Source: Brassicibacter mesophilus (GTDB lineage Bacteria; Bacillota; Clostridia; Tissierellales; Proteiniboraceae). Taken from it: DNA of 64,000 bases. Position numbers and translations under genes: made by a program. This document shows, piece after piece, positions 25,724 to 35,123 of the stretch. A model generated the notes under the pieces. The model did no database searches and was not told the origin of the DNA. It was given only the letters and a program-made list of their open reading frames with translations. The DNA is taken from NCBI RefSeq assembly GCF_050433385.1, contig NZ_JBNPXI010000024.1, positions 5,661-69,660 of the forward strand, given 5' to 3'. Positions within the stretch are counted from its first letter, which is position 1. Each line of letters begins with the position of its first letter.

Positions 25724-27256
25724 TTATTCTTGGTTGCCTAGGTCTAATAAAAAATCATTCCATTCTTCAACATAATGTCCTGTAGCCCATTCTGCCATTA
25801 CCACAGTCTCATTATCTTTCAAACCTATTTTTTGTAATGGTGTTTTTTCTATCTGCCCATTTTGTACTCCATATACTATTATTTCATTTTTAGTGATAAC
25901 AAGTGCTATATCTTTATTAGGAGAAACATAAGCATCAACAGCTCCTGGAACCCTGTCTTTTATAGATGTCCAAGGGACATATAACTCATCATAGAATATC
26001 AGTTTAGATGGAGGTATGATATTTATGCTATAATCAGTCGAAACAATTTCGCTGTCTTCTTTATGATTTATCCTTCCTTTAAAAAACCAATGTCCTAGCT
26101 TTCTTTCCAATCCAAAATTATCCAATAATTCTTCGCTATAAATGATGTCTTTTCTATCAATGTTATGCGAGCTTATTGCTTTCTGTATCCCAAGCTTCAT
26201 TGAGTCAATCCCGTCTTCTCCTAATAAGTCTATCATTCTAACATTCTTCTTGCTTGCAAGACTATCGATAGGTAAAACTTGAAGCTTGCTTTCATACCAC
26301 TTTTTATCACTATCTTCATATCCACCTTCCCCAATAATCTCAATGGAAACATAGTCGTTTCCTATATAATCAATTCGCTTATATATTCTGCCTATTTTCT
26401 CCTTCCATTGAGAACGATCAATGGACATGTTAGGTATCTCATTAATCTCATCAGCCAAGATTTTATATGCATTTAATAAGTCTTCGGTTCTTCCATTTTC
26501 AGTTTTTCTATCAAATTCTATTTCCCAAAAACCACTTCTTCTTGGGAATGTTATCCCCTCAATTTCTACAGTAGGATTTACATTTTTGTTTTTTGATGAA
26601 ATCCATAAGGTTCTGTAGCTATATTCATGTAGCTGATCTAAATTCTTACTATTCTCTTTATCCGCATTGGTACGAAGGCCTATTAGAACACCAGAACGTA
26701 TAAGGTCATCTTCCTTGTACCCTTGAAAATTATAGTTTTCAGCTTTTTTTTGCTCATCTTCTAGATTAGGACTATAGCCTACTTCATCTGAAACCTTTTT
26801 TAAATAGAAATTAAATTTATTAATACTTAAAACGAGCTGTTCATCATTTATTCTAATAATCTCACAAAAAAATTTATCTTTATCAATAACTGTTATAACT
26901 TCTATTTGTTCATCAGACAATTTAAATTCTTCTAAAAAAGATTTATGATTGTATAAAAAATATTCTTGCCCATTTACACGCTTAATCTGATATTGTGGAT
27001 CCTTTAAGAAATAATCTCCCAACACAATATATTCATCAGAAAATCTAAGTTCTTTCCCTAACCATTCATTTACTTGGCTCTCCTCAGTGTTAGAGCCTCC
27101 ACCGATTATTTCAACAATATTCCAAGTTCCAATAATCGGAAGCTGCTTGTTCTTAGGAGGTGCGATTTTTCGAGTAGAATCCGAGGGCGTAACAGCACAG
27201 CCATTTATTAGTAGAGTAGCCAAAATTAGCAAAATAAAAACTTTAATTCTCTTCAC
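25724..27256 (-). CDS. Uncharacterised lipoprotein
   Basis: 510 residues. The signal peptide ends in LLINGCAVTP, a lipobox with the lipidated Cys near residue 20. The mature part has no family I recognise. It is hydrophilic and probably lies on the outer face of the membrane. The start is a GTG at 27256 that directly follows the TAA of the kinase gene (27257-27259), which indicates translational coupling. Its pairing with an orphan sensor kinase and another lipoprotein suggests an accessory sensor or effector, which is inference. Confidence 0.8.
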   Translation of the reverse strand: MKRIKVFILLILATLLINGCAVTPSDSTRKIAPPKNKQLPIIGTWNIVEIIGGGSNTEESQVNEWLGKELRFSDEYIVLGDYFLKDPQYQIKRVNGQEYFLYNHKSFLEEFKLSDEQIEVITVIDKDKFFCEIIRINDEQLVLSINKFNFYLKKVSDEVGYSPNLEDEQKKAENYNFQGYKEDDLIRSGVLIGLRTNADKENSKNLDQLHEYSYRTLWISSKNKNVNPTVEIEGITFPRRSGFWEIEFDRKTENGRTEDLLNAYKILADEINEIPNMSIDRSQWKEKIGRIYKRIDYIGNDYVSIEIIGEGGYEDSDKKWYESKLQVLPIDSLASKKNVRMIDLLGEDGIDSMKLGIQKAISSHNIDRKDIIYSEELLDNFGLERKLGHWFFKGRINHKEDSEIVSTDYSINIIPPSKLIFYDELYVPWTSIKDRVPGAVDAYVSPNKDIALVITKNEIIVYGVQNGQIEKTPLQKIGLKDNETVVMAEWATGHYVEEWNDFLLDLGNQE

Positions 27257-28648
27257 TTAACCACGCTCCTGTAAAGGCAATGTAATGACAACTTCAGTTC
27301 CATTATTGACCTCACTTTTAATTTCAAAGCTTCCATCCATAAGACTTATTATTTCATCACATATAGACAATCCAATGCCATTTTTTGATTTGCTTGACTT
27401 ACCTTTATAGAATTTTTCTTTAACTTTAGGAAGCTCTTCAGAAGATATCCCACAGCCCGTATCACTTATGTTAAAAACAAATTCGTTACTCTCAAATCCA
27501 GCATTAAATATAACTTTTCCACCTGATGGCGTAAATTTGAAAGCATTATCTAATATGTTTATAAATATTTGCTTTAATCTGTTTCCATCTGAATAAGTCT
27601 TTGGTAAGTCATTATCATAGAAAACATGAAACTCAATTTCATCTCTAGTGGCCCTTGGTGTAAGCTGTTTTTTGATATGCTCAATAATGCGACCCATATC
27701 AACAATATCCTTTTCAAGAGTAATTTTACCTGATACAAACTTAGAAAAATCTAAAAGCTCCTCAACCATATGAGTAAGTCTATCACTTTCTTTTTCAATG
27801 ATTTCAAGTCCATCTAGCAGCATTTCCTTAGTATCATGCCCCTGTTTCAAAGTTGCTGCCCATCCCTTAATAGAAGTTAAAGGTGTTCTTAATTCATGAG
27901 AAACTGATGATATGAAATCTGTCTTTAGCTGATCCTTTTTTATAATCTCCGATGCCATAAAATTCAACGTATCAGAAAGCTTACCTATTTCATCATCATA
28001 CTTCTTACGACTCTTAACTTTAAAGTTTCCCAAAGCCATTTTCTCCGCAACAGTAGTTACTTCTCTCAAAGGACCAATGATTGAATTTGCTAATATTATA
28101 CTTACCAGTCCTGAGATTAAAACTACAATTATTCCAAAAGATATGAAAACTGACGCTATTTTATTGATATTATTATTTACTTCTCTTAATGAAGATATAA
28201 ATCTTAATGCTCCAACGATTTCATCTCCTGATCTCAAAGGATATGAGACCGCCATGACTCTTTCAGTATCATAATCTACCTTTCCAATCCATCTTCCCTT
28301 CTGGCCCTGTAAAGCTTTGGCTACATCCTCCATCTCAGAGATATCAGAAGGTATAACACCTATAGAATCCATTATTACTTTTCCAGATAAATCAATTATT
28401 TCAACCTGAGCTTCAGTCTGCTTCCAAAAGGTATCAACATTATTTAATACATTTTCGTGTAGTGTATCATCAGAAAAGTACTGATAATAAAGGTCTGAAG
28501 ATATCTTAATTTGATTATACAAGTTATCTTCTAAGTTCTTATAGTAGTTACGTCTTACAGTACTGATTAAAAAAATCTCTAAAGCCACTACAGTAATAAT
28601 TATTATAAACATAAAATTAATTACTAGTCTCTCTTTTATACTTTTCAC
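27257..28648 (-). CDS. Orphan sensor histidine kinase with extracytoplasmic domain
   Basis: 463 residues. Membrane helix about 10-30, then an external sCache/PAS-like domain (about 35-165, with VEIIDLSGKVIMDS and GDEIVGALRFISS), a second helix, HAMP, HisKA (SSVSHELRTPLTSIKGW) and HATPase_c (LDNAFKFTPSGG, DTGCGISSEELP, GIGLSICDEI). All catalytic boxes are present. GGGGAG favours the GTG at 28648. No response-regulator gene is adjacent. The flanking genes encode lipoproteins. In Clostridia such orphan kinases often phosphorylate Spo0A, but nothing here proves that. Confidence 0.93.
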   Translation of the reverse strand: MKSIKERLVINFMFIIIITVVALEIFLISTVRRNYYKNLEDNLYNQIKISSDLYYQYFSDDTLHENVLNNVDTFWKQTEAQVEIIDLSGKVIMDSIGVIPSDISEMEDVAKALQGQKGRWIGKVDYDTERVMAVSYPLRSGDEIVGALRFISSLREVNNNINKIASVFISFGIIVVLISGLVSIILANSIIGPLREVTTVAEKMALGNFKVKSRKKYDDEIGKLSDTLNFMASEIIKKDQLKTDFISSVSHELRTPLTSIKGWAATLKQGHDTKEMLLDGLEIIEKESDRLTHMVEELLDFSKFVSGKITLEKDIVDMGRIIEHIKKQLTPRATRDEIEFHVFYDNDLPKTYSDGNRLKQIFINILDNAFKFTPSGGKVIFNAGFESNEFVFNISDTGCGISSEELPKVKEKFYKGKSSKSKNGIGLSICDEIISLMDGSFEIKSEVNNGTEVVITLPLQERG

Positions 28649-28710
28649 TCTAGCTCTCCCCTCAAGGACTCTAGCAGACTGCACACCCAGGTTAAGAGAT
28701 ATTCTTAATA

Positions 28711-30105
28711 TTATTTAATAGGAGCTATGATATCTTCTAACTCTGATAGTGGTATTTCAAAAGTTGGAATACCTGCTGCATAGCTTGCAATCTCATAAAG
28801 TCCAAAATATATTCCCAGCTTATCATCAGTTAAATAGAATGATTGTTCATCGCTGATGCCAGTAAAGCCTTGATAACGCGAGAAAAAGTCTTCTTCACTT
28901 TTGCCTGTTTTGACAAGTATTTCTTTCTCTTCTTTGTTTATAGCTTCAATCTGTTCATTTATTTTAGCATCAATCACATCTTTATACTTTGCATCTTTTT
29001 TAAATATATCTTTAAACTCGATTAGTTCTCCTGTCTTCAAATCTATATTATAAGCAATATCATCATGTGAGCCATGGGCTCCTCCTGTATACTGATAGTA
29101 AACTACATATAGACTTAAAATATCACCTTGATTTCGCTTTTCTTCAAAGCTTACATTAGCAAAATATTTTGGAGAATTATATCCAATTTTTTGCGCTTCT
29201 TCATTTGAAATTTTCGCATAGCCGCTCATTTTATCTTTAAATTCTAAAGCTTCCTTTTCAAATCTCTTATTAATTATATCCTGAATTTTTCCATCTTGTA
29301 ACCCGGAAATAACAGGTATTTCAATATTAGCTTCAAAATATTCATTAGACTCTTTTATTTTCTTTGTATTTATATCAACTGAATCAGGCTGTAATACTGG
29401 TTTCGTATTAACCCCTTCTTTAAATACTTCAAATGGTATTTCATACTCATCCTTGCCTTTAATTTCTTCATTAAATGCAAATTCACGTAAGAAAACAACT
29501 ATATTTTTATCCCTTAAATAGAACTGCTCCTCATTGACTTCAGACGTTCTAATATCATTTTTTTCTGTATACTTTTCTTGGATATATTTTTTAATAACCT
29601 GCTTATAATCCTCTTCCCCATTTATTACCTTATCTAAAGTAACTTTTTTCCCAGTATTTAAATCAAAGTTATATGCAGTTTTAGTGCTAAAATTATAATC
29701 CTTTTGATCCTGCGTTTTCTTTGAAATCAGTATACTTATAAGATTATCACTTTTGTATGTAACTTCATAGTCAGCATCTATAGAGAGCTTTGTAAAGCTT
29801 TCATCTTCTTTGTAATTCATACTTGAGCTCTTTTGCTCTTCTACAAATGATACAACATCATTTTTTAAGATAGTGTTTATTTTATCTTGTATTTTTATAT
29901 TAGAAATATTTGAAACTACAGGAATCTTCGCTTTACCTTCTATATAATTTTCTGATATATGTAATACTTCTTCATTAACTCGTATATCTTTTTTTACTTC
30001 TTGAAAAACTTCAGCCCTTGCTGATGAATGACATGCTGTTACTGTTACAGCCATTGAACCTATTAACGCTAATCCTATTACTTGACGACATATTTTCTTT
30101 TTCAT
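28711..30105 (-). CDS. Lipoprotein with duplicated DUF4163/DUF3298 (RsiV-like) regions
   Basis: 464 residues. Signal peptide with lipobox VTVTAC (Cys near 25). Two homologous units follow (about 40-230 and 245-462). Each has a DUF4163-like N-part (IPVVSNISN, IPVISGLQD) and a DUF3298-like C-part (FDLNTGKKVTLDKV, IDLKTGELIEFKDIF). In RsiV this pair forms the lysozyme-binding ectodomain, and PdaC also carries DUF4163. No anti-sigma part is present. It is the first gene before the orphan kinase. A role in sensing or binding a wall-active ligand is inference. Confidence 0.82.
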   Translation of the reverse strand: MKKKICRQVIGLALIGSMAVTVTACHSSARAEVFQEVKKDIRVNEEVLHISENYIEGKAKIPVVSNISNIKIQDKINTILKNDVVSFVEEQKSSSMNYKEDESFTKLSIDADYEVTYKSDNLISILISKKTQDQKDYNFSTKTAYNFDLNTGKKVTLDKVINGEEDYKQVIKKYIQEKYTEKNDIRTSEVNEEQFYLRDKNIVVFLREFAFNEEIKGKDEYEIPFEVFKEGVNTKPVLQPDSVDINTKKIKESNEYFEANIEIPVISGLQDGKIQDIINKRFEKEALEFKDKMSGYAKISNEEAQKIGYNSPKYFANVSFEEKRNQGDILSLYVVYYQYTGGAHGSHDDIAYNIDLKTGELIEFKDIFKKDAKYKDVIDAKINEQIEAINKEEKEILVKTGKSEEDFFSRYQGFTGISDEQSFYLTDDKLGIYFGLYEIASYAAGIPTFEIPLSELEDIIAPIK

Positions 30106-30238
30106 TTATATTCCTCCTCGTATTGTAAGTGTCTTATAATATTAATCTTACCCCGTTATTACAGTTAATGCGTTACAAAAGAGTTACGGTTTGGAAAATA
30201 TTGATTTAAATAATTACGCATCATTAGTAAGAACAAAA

Positions 30239-30268
30239 AATAAGAGACAAAATATTTTGTCTCTTATT
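30239..30268 (-). terminator. Terminator of the tcyP-like gene
   Basis: A perfect palindrome of 15 + 15 bp between the tcyP stop and the start region of the next leftward gene, with a T-rich flank. Confidence 0.75.
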
Positions 30269-30298
30269 TCTTTCATTTATATTATCAATCATTTATTA

Positions 30299-31666
30299 TT
30301 AATTATCATTATATACTTTCATATCTATTTCACTCATCATCTTACTTGAAACTAAACCAGCTACCATCGAACCACTTACATTCAGTGCCGTTCTACCCAT
30401 ATCTATAAGTGGTTCTATTGCTATTAATAATCCTACAAGCCCAACTGGTAATCCCATAGCCGAAAGAACAGTTAAGGCAGCAAATGTTGCGCCCCCACCT
30501 ACTCCTGCTATACCAAAGGACCCTAGTGCTGTAACTATTATAAGTTTTATTAAAAATGCTGGTGCAAGAGGGTTTAGTCCTAAAGTTGGAGCAATCATTA
30601 CCGCAAGCATTGCTGGGTAAATACCTGCACATCCATTTTGACCTATACTTGTTCCCAATGAAGCTGATAAATTTGCATGCCCCTCAGAAACTCCCATTTT
30701 ATCTATTTGAGTTTCAACGTTAAGAGGTATAGCTCCTGCACTGGTCCTAGATGTAAATGCAAAAGTTAATACTGGTGCCGCCTTTCTTAGATAAGCTATT
30801 GGATTCAATCTAAATATGGCTAGAATTATAAGATGGACTACAAACATAATTATTATAGCTACATATGAAGCTACGACAAATTTGAGTAATCTTACTATTT
30901 CATTAAAATTACTTGTAGATACCATCCTAGTCATAAGCGCTAAAACTCCAAATGGTGTTAATCTTAATATTATCGTAACTAAACGCATTACTACATCGTG
31001 CAAAGAAGTTATAAGGTTTGTAAAAAACTCAGCTGATTCTGGTTTCTTTTTTCTTATACCTATTGTAGCTATTCCTATAAAAGCCGCGAAAACTACTACA
31101 GATAATGTAGCTGAGCCTCCTTGGCCAGTCATTGAATAGAAAGGATTTATTGGTATTATTTCTATTATCTGTTCTCGTATCGGTTTGGCTTGAAACTCAG
31201 TTAGTCTTTCTTCTATTTTTTCACTTGCTTTAAGCTCATTTTCTCCTAATTGAAGGCCATCTGCACTTAAGTCAAATATGCTTGCTGTACCAGCTCCTAT
31301 AAAAGCTGACATTGCCGCTGTGATTACTAGAATAGCTATAATAGTACCAGCCATTTTACCAAGATTCTTGGATTTTTGGCTTATTATCGCACTAGTAATT
31401 GAAACAAATATTAGTGGAATTACTATCATTTTCAATAACCTTACATATCCTGTTCCTATGATTGCAAACCAACTATTTGATTGTTGTACTATTTGAGATG
31501 TAGTTCCATATATGATTTGAAGTACTGCTCCATACAATATCCCAAGGCCTAATGCAAGTAGCACTCTTGCTGTAAAGGAATAATGTTTTTTCTGCATTAA
31601 AAATAATATATAAACTATTCCCAGCATTACAGCAACATTTATAATAACTGCTAATGTCGTACTCAT
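30299..31666 (-). CDS. tcyP: L-cystine / dicarboxylate:cation symporter (TcyP-like)
   Basis: 455 residues of the SDF/DAACS family. It has about 8 helices and re-entrant loops (AFTSRTSAGAIPLNVETQ and SIGQNGCAGIYPAMLAVMIAP). The N-terminus and the extended loop after helix 3 match cystine symporters such as B. subtilis TcyP more than glutamate carriers. It should import cystine with Na+ or H+. GGAGGG precedes the ATG. A promoter with a CymR-like box lies upstream, which supports the sulfur assignment. Confidence 0.88.
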   Translation of the reverse strand: MSTTLAVIINVAVMLGIVYILFLMQKKHYSFTARVLLALGLGILYGAVLQIIYGTTSQIVQQSNSWFAIIGTGYVRLLKMIVIPLIFVSITSAIISQKSKNLGKMAGTIIAILVITAAMSAFIGAGTASIFDLSADGLQLGENELKASEKIEERLTEFQAKPIREQIIEIIPINPFYSMTGQGGSATLSVVVFAAFIGIATIGIRKKKPESAEFFTNLITSLHDVVMRLVTIILRLTPFGVLALMTRMVSTSNFNEIVRLLKFVVASYVAIIIMFVVHLIILAIFRLNPIAYLRKAAPVLTFAFTSRTSAGAIPLNVETQIDKMGVSEGHANLSASLGTSIGQNGCAGIYPAMLAVMIAPTLGLNPLAPAFLIKLIIVTALGSFGIAGVGGGATFAALTVLSAMGLPVGLVGLLIAIEPLIDMGRTALNVSGSMVAGLVSSKMMSEIDMKVYNDN

Positions 31667-31747
31667 ATTAACCCTCCATTCAATTTTTATTTGTTATATA
31701 CCCTATTTAAAATATGTCAAATTTATACTTCATTTTTAATTCATACT

Positions 31748-31769
31748 ATTCCCATAGGTTTTCTAGTAT
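31748..31769 (-). promoter_or_regulatory. Candidate CymR-like box
   Basis: On the minus strand the right half reads CTATGGGAAT, fitting the TATRGGWAT arm of the CymR consensus. The left half reads ATACT (consensus ATWCC), with one extra spacer base. It lies 12 bp downstream of the -10 of the tcyP promoter. Confidence 0.4.
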
Positions 31770-31780
31770 TTTATAAAAGT

Positions 31781-31809
31781 ATGATATATGAATCGTTTTA
31801 TTATGTCAA
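31781..31809 (-). promoter_or_regulatory. Promoter of the tcyP-like gene
   Basis: Minus strand: TTGACA (31804-31809), 17-bp spacer, TATCAT (31781-31786). Confidence 0.75.
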
Positions 31810-31897
31810 TAGGATATAATTACCACATATACACTTTCCATGTACTCCTTACTTTTAATAAGCTACTATTTATGGCAAGTATTAAAATATAAAATAA

Positions 31898-31942
31898 AAA
31901 TAACAAACCCGTATTCACATGGAAAATACGGGTTTGTTATTT
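31898..31942 (-). terminator. Terminator of the O-acetylation operon
   Basis: A perfect 18-bp stem (31898-31915 with 31925-31942) with a GC core and a T-rich minus-strand tail, 15 bp past the DHHW gene. Confidence 0.92.
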
Positions 31943-31957
31943 CTATTTTATATGAAT

Positions 31958-33106
31958 TTATTTTTCTTCTTGAGTAATATCGACAACAGAAGGATCCTCA
32001 AAAAAAGAAATTACATTATATAAAATCAATACATTATCTATGTCATTATTTTCTATTAGCTGATTTAAGCTGTCATCATAATACCTAAGATCTACTATAT
32101 AAATTTCACTGAAGTGTGCAACTAAAAAAGGTATCATGCTATTAGCATAAGAATCTTTGACAAGTAATAGCTTTTTATCACCATCAATATTTGTGCTTAT
32201 CTTTATTAGCGAGTGATTACCTCCAAAAAATACAGTGTACTTATCTTTCTTATTTAAGCTTTCCATATCATAAATGGATTCAGATACCCTATTTTCGTCA
32301 TAATATTCTAGCACATAATTTTCATCTGATTTAGGTATATATAACTCTATACTATCAGGCTGTATATTTCTAAAGCCACTTTTTGAGTACAATGAACCAT
32401 AGAAACTGTCTGTAATTTCATTTATATCAAAATAGCTTTTTTCATGCGGAGTATACTGCATGTCTTTGCTAAGTTTTTGATAAGCATAATATGCTCCTTT
32501 AGTAGTCCAATGATGATCGGTCTTATAGAATATATACTCATCTTTTTTTGAGTATAAAGTATCATATATGTCTACAAACTTTATATTATCATTTAAAGAT
32601 TTCTTTACTCTATCTATATAAATAAGTTCATCATCAGTAGGTGCATTGTTAGGGAGCTTGTCCTCTAAAACTTTTATGGAATTAGGCACTAGCATTAAAT
32701 ACTTATTTACATTGGAGGTCGTATTAGCAAATGAGTTAATTGCAGCTATTTTCTTGTCAAAACCTTCGTCATCAGGCTTACTAAATTTTTGGATTAAGTA
32801 ACCATCGTCGCCTAAGTATACATCGTTATTTTCTCTCTTGCCTAAAATCCTTTCACAGCTTGATTTTACTCCTATCCAAAAATCTCTAAATGCAAACTGG
32901 TCAGCTATATACTTTTCATAATTTGTAGTAAATTTTCCTTGCAAAAGTGCTTCTATTGAAAAATCCGGTTTCTGTTCAAGCCTTCTATTCTCTGATTCTG
33001 AGAAAACTACATCAGGAGTTATTGTATTGAAAAATACTATTACTCCTATATATAAAAATAGTAGTACTCCTAATATATATTTATATATTTTATTCTTTCT
33101 ATTCAA
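31958..33106 (-). CDS. DHHW-family protein (AlgX/AlgJ-like)
   Basis: 382 residues with one N-terminal membrane anchor (about 7-28) and an external domain. The name-giving YKTDHHWTTKGAYYAYQKL motif is near residue 195. The fold is SGNH-like, as in AlgJ and AlgX, which help O-acetylate exopolysaccharides. It lies 43 bp downstream of the MBOAT gene. It probably acts outside the membrane on the acetyl group delivered by that protein. The polymer is unknown. Confidence 0.88.
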   Translation of the reverse strand: MNRKNKIYKYILGVLLFLYIGVIVFFNTITPDVVFSESENRRLEQKPDFSIEALLQGKFTTNYEKYIADQFAFRDFWIGVKSSCERILGKRENNDVYLGDDGYLIQKFSKPDDEGFDKKIAAINSFANTTSNVNKYLMLVPNSIKVLEDKLPNNAPTDDELIYIDRVKKSLNDNIKFVDIYDTLYSKKDEYIFYKTDHHWTTKGAYYAYQKLSKDMQYTPHEKSYFDINEITDSFYGSLYSKSGFRNIQPDSIELYIPKSDENYVLEYYDENRVSESIYDMESLNKKDKYTVFFGGNHSLIKISTNIDGDKKLLLVKDSYANSMIPFLVAHFSEIYIVDLRYYDDSLNQLIENNDIDNVLILYNVISFFEDPSVVDITQEEK

Positions 33107-33149
33107 AATATCACCTCTTTCTGCTTCGAAAAAGTATTTCTACTACCCG

Positions 33150-34556
33150 TTAGAACCTAAAGTATAGAAAAGGATTATATGTCTCATTTACTAAATACGC
33201 TGTGCAAAAAAATATTAATAACATATAGACTAATGGAACAACTACAGTTCCCCCACCTTTTAGTCTGCTTTGCATATTTGAAAATAGATTCTTAGGATAA
33301 GGAGTCGAGCATGCTATTAAAATCATAAACATTGCTGCATTAGTATATAAATAATACAGTGCGGTGCTGTCAACAAGCATATGTTCACCAAATCCAAACA
33401 TAGTTCCAATAAACTTTATTGCCAATGCCATGTTTTCAAATTCAAAGAAAACCCATCCTACTATTACAACAACAAGAGTGTATACATGTCCAATAAAACG
33501 TGGCTTTTCTTTAAGCCATCTTTCAAGAAACATTTTTTCTATCATTATAAAAATTCCGAAATATAATCCCCATAGAATAAAGTTCCAGTTAGCACCATGC
33601 CATAGCCCTGTCAGGAACCAAACAGCAAATAGATTTCTATACTGCTTTAACGCTCCTACTCTATTGCCTCCAAGAGGTATATATACATACTCTCTAAACC
33701 AATAACCTAATGAAATATGCCATCTACGCCAAAATTCAGATACACTTTTTGAAATGTATGGATAGTTAAAGTTTTGCATAAGATTAAACCCAAACATTTT
33801 TCCAATACCTATAGCCATATCCGAATATCCACTAAAGTCAAAATATATTTGGAATGTAAATGCAATTATTCCAAGCCAAGCTGAAAATATTGAAAGCTCT
33901 TCTATAGGGGTTGCTTTTATTGTGTGCCAAAGAATACCTATGTTATTTGCTAAAAGTACTTTTTTCGCCAATCCTATTATAAATAACTCTACTCCTTCAC
34001 CAAACATGAAAAAGCTTTCTTTTCTTGAATTTAGTTCTCTAGATATGTCGCTATATCTTACTATAGGACCTGCAACAAGCTGCGGAAACATCGCTACATA
34101 TGTTCCAAACGAAACTATGTTCTTTTGAACTGGTACCTTATCCAAATACACATCTACCACATACGATAATGTCTGAAATGTATAGAATGATATTCCCAAT
34201 GGAAGAGGTAAGTCTAATAACGCTAAATCTTGATTAAATACATGATTTATATTACTCACTATAAAGCTATAGTATTTAAAAAAACATAGTATCCCTAAAT
34301 TAACAACAACAGAATTGATTAGAACTGCACGAGCTATTTTTTTCCGTTGTCTATATTTATCTATTAACATTCCATTTGTGTAATCAAAAACAGTTGAAAA
34401 CACCATAATAAGTATATATACAGGTTCTCCCCATGCATAAAATACCAAGCTTGCTGCAAGAAAAACAAGGTTTCTTAGAAACCTTGGTGATATATAATAA
34501 ATAAAAATGGTCACTGGTAAAAACATTACTATAAATATAAGACTGCTAAAAACCAA
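33150..34556 (-). CDS. MBOAT O-acyltransferase (AlgI/DltB-like)
   Basis: 468 residues with 10-12 membrane helices. The family core is RRWHISLGYWFREYVYIPLGGNR, and the active His is in LTGLWHGANWNFILWG. MBOAT proteins of this class move acetyl groups across the membrane onto polysaccharides. The start is TTG at 34556 in the usual MVFSSLIF context, with GGAG sequences close upstream. It is part of a four-gene cluster with SGNH, DUF4358 and DHHW proteins, consistent with polysaccharide O-acetylation. Confidence 0.94.
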   Translation of the reverse strand: MVFSSLIFIVMFLPVTIFIYYISPRFLRNLVFLAASLVFYAWGEPVYILIMVFSTVFDYTNGMLIDKYRQRKKIARAVLINSVVVNLGILCFFKYYSFIVSNINHVFNQDLALLDLPLPLGISFYTFQTLSYVVDVYLDKVPVQKNIVSFGTYVAMFPQLVAGPIVRYSDISRELNSRKESFFMFGEGVELFIIGLAKKVLLANNIGILWHTIKATPIEELSIFSAWLGIIAFTFQIYFDFSGYSDMAIGIGKMFGFNLMQNFNYPYISKSVSEFWRRWHISLGYWFREYVYIPLGGNRVGALKQYRNLFAVWFLTGLWHGANWNFILWGLYFGIFIMIEKMFLERWLKEKPRFIGHVYTLVVVIVGWVFFEFENMALAIKFIGTMFGFGEHMLVDSTALYYLYTNAAMFMILIACSTPYPKNLFSNMQSRLKGGGTVVVPLVYMLLIFFCTAYLVNETYNPFLYFRF

Positions 34557-34594
34557 GGCTCCTTCACTCCTAAACTATCTATTTTACTTCATAA

Positions 34595-35092
34595 TTACTT
34601 GAAACATTCGTCAAATATATCCTCTATTTTCTCTGCGTCTTCTGATATAGTAAATAAAATATATTTTCCTTTTGTTTTCAAAACATGTTTTTCTATCACA
34701 TAATATTCATCTGGAAGGTAATCTTTAAAGCTTGCAGATTGCTCTTCTAATCTTTTTGATATCTTATTCTTAACATCAGCAATTTTTTCATCTTTGTTAA
34801 CTTTTATTATTGCTATTTCATCAGCTTCAATATTTGATTGGGCAGTGTAAAGTATAAAATCTTCAATTTCATTATCATCTACATCGTATAGCCTCTTTAG
34901 CTTATCTTTATCTCCTTTATTTAGATTTGATACATCTACAGATTGTTTTATTTTTTCATCAATTTCCTTAACAGCTAGGTTTTTAGTTGATAGTTTATCA
35001 GATGAGCATCCTACTAAAACACCTATAGTTAAAAACGCCAAAACGAGAGTTATAAAAAGGTTTTTATAATTTTTCTTTAAATAATTAATCAT
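34595..35092 (-). CDS. DUF4358-like lipoprotein
   Basis: 165 residues. Signal peptide ending in TIGVLVGCSS (lipidated Cys near 29). The mature part (about 35-165) resembles DUF4358, which commonly accompanies MBOAT, DHHW and SGNH genes in Clostridia. Its function is unknown. It sits between the SGNH hydrolase and the MBOAT gene with gaps of 31 and 38 bp, so it is surely cotranscribed. Confidence 0.8.
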   Translation of the reverse strand: MINYLKKNYKNLFITLVLAFLTIGVLVGCSSDKLSTKNLAVKEIDEKIKQSVDVSNLNKGDKDKLKRLYDVDDNEIEDFILYTAQSNIEADEIAIIKVNKDEKIADVKNKISKRLEEQSASFKDYLPDEYYVIEKHVLKTKGKYILFTISEDAEKIEDIFDECFK

Positions 35093-35123
35093 ATTGTTTT
35101 CATCCCTTCACATAAATTTGTAT

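Noticed and set aside
30239..30268. AT-rich palindrome as an operator for the RsiV-like lipoprotein gene.
   Set aside because: Its place 30 bp after the tcyP stop and its adjoining T run fit a terminator better.
33364..33705. Plus-strand frames inside the MBOAT gene.
   Set aside because: They are antisense to a well-conserved gene, have no ribosome binding site and have low-complexity products. The same applies to other antisense frames in argH, tcyP, oppC and elsewhere.
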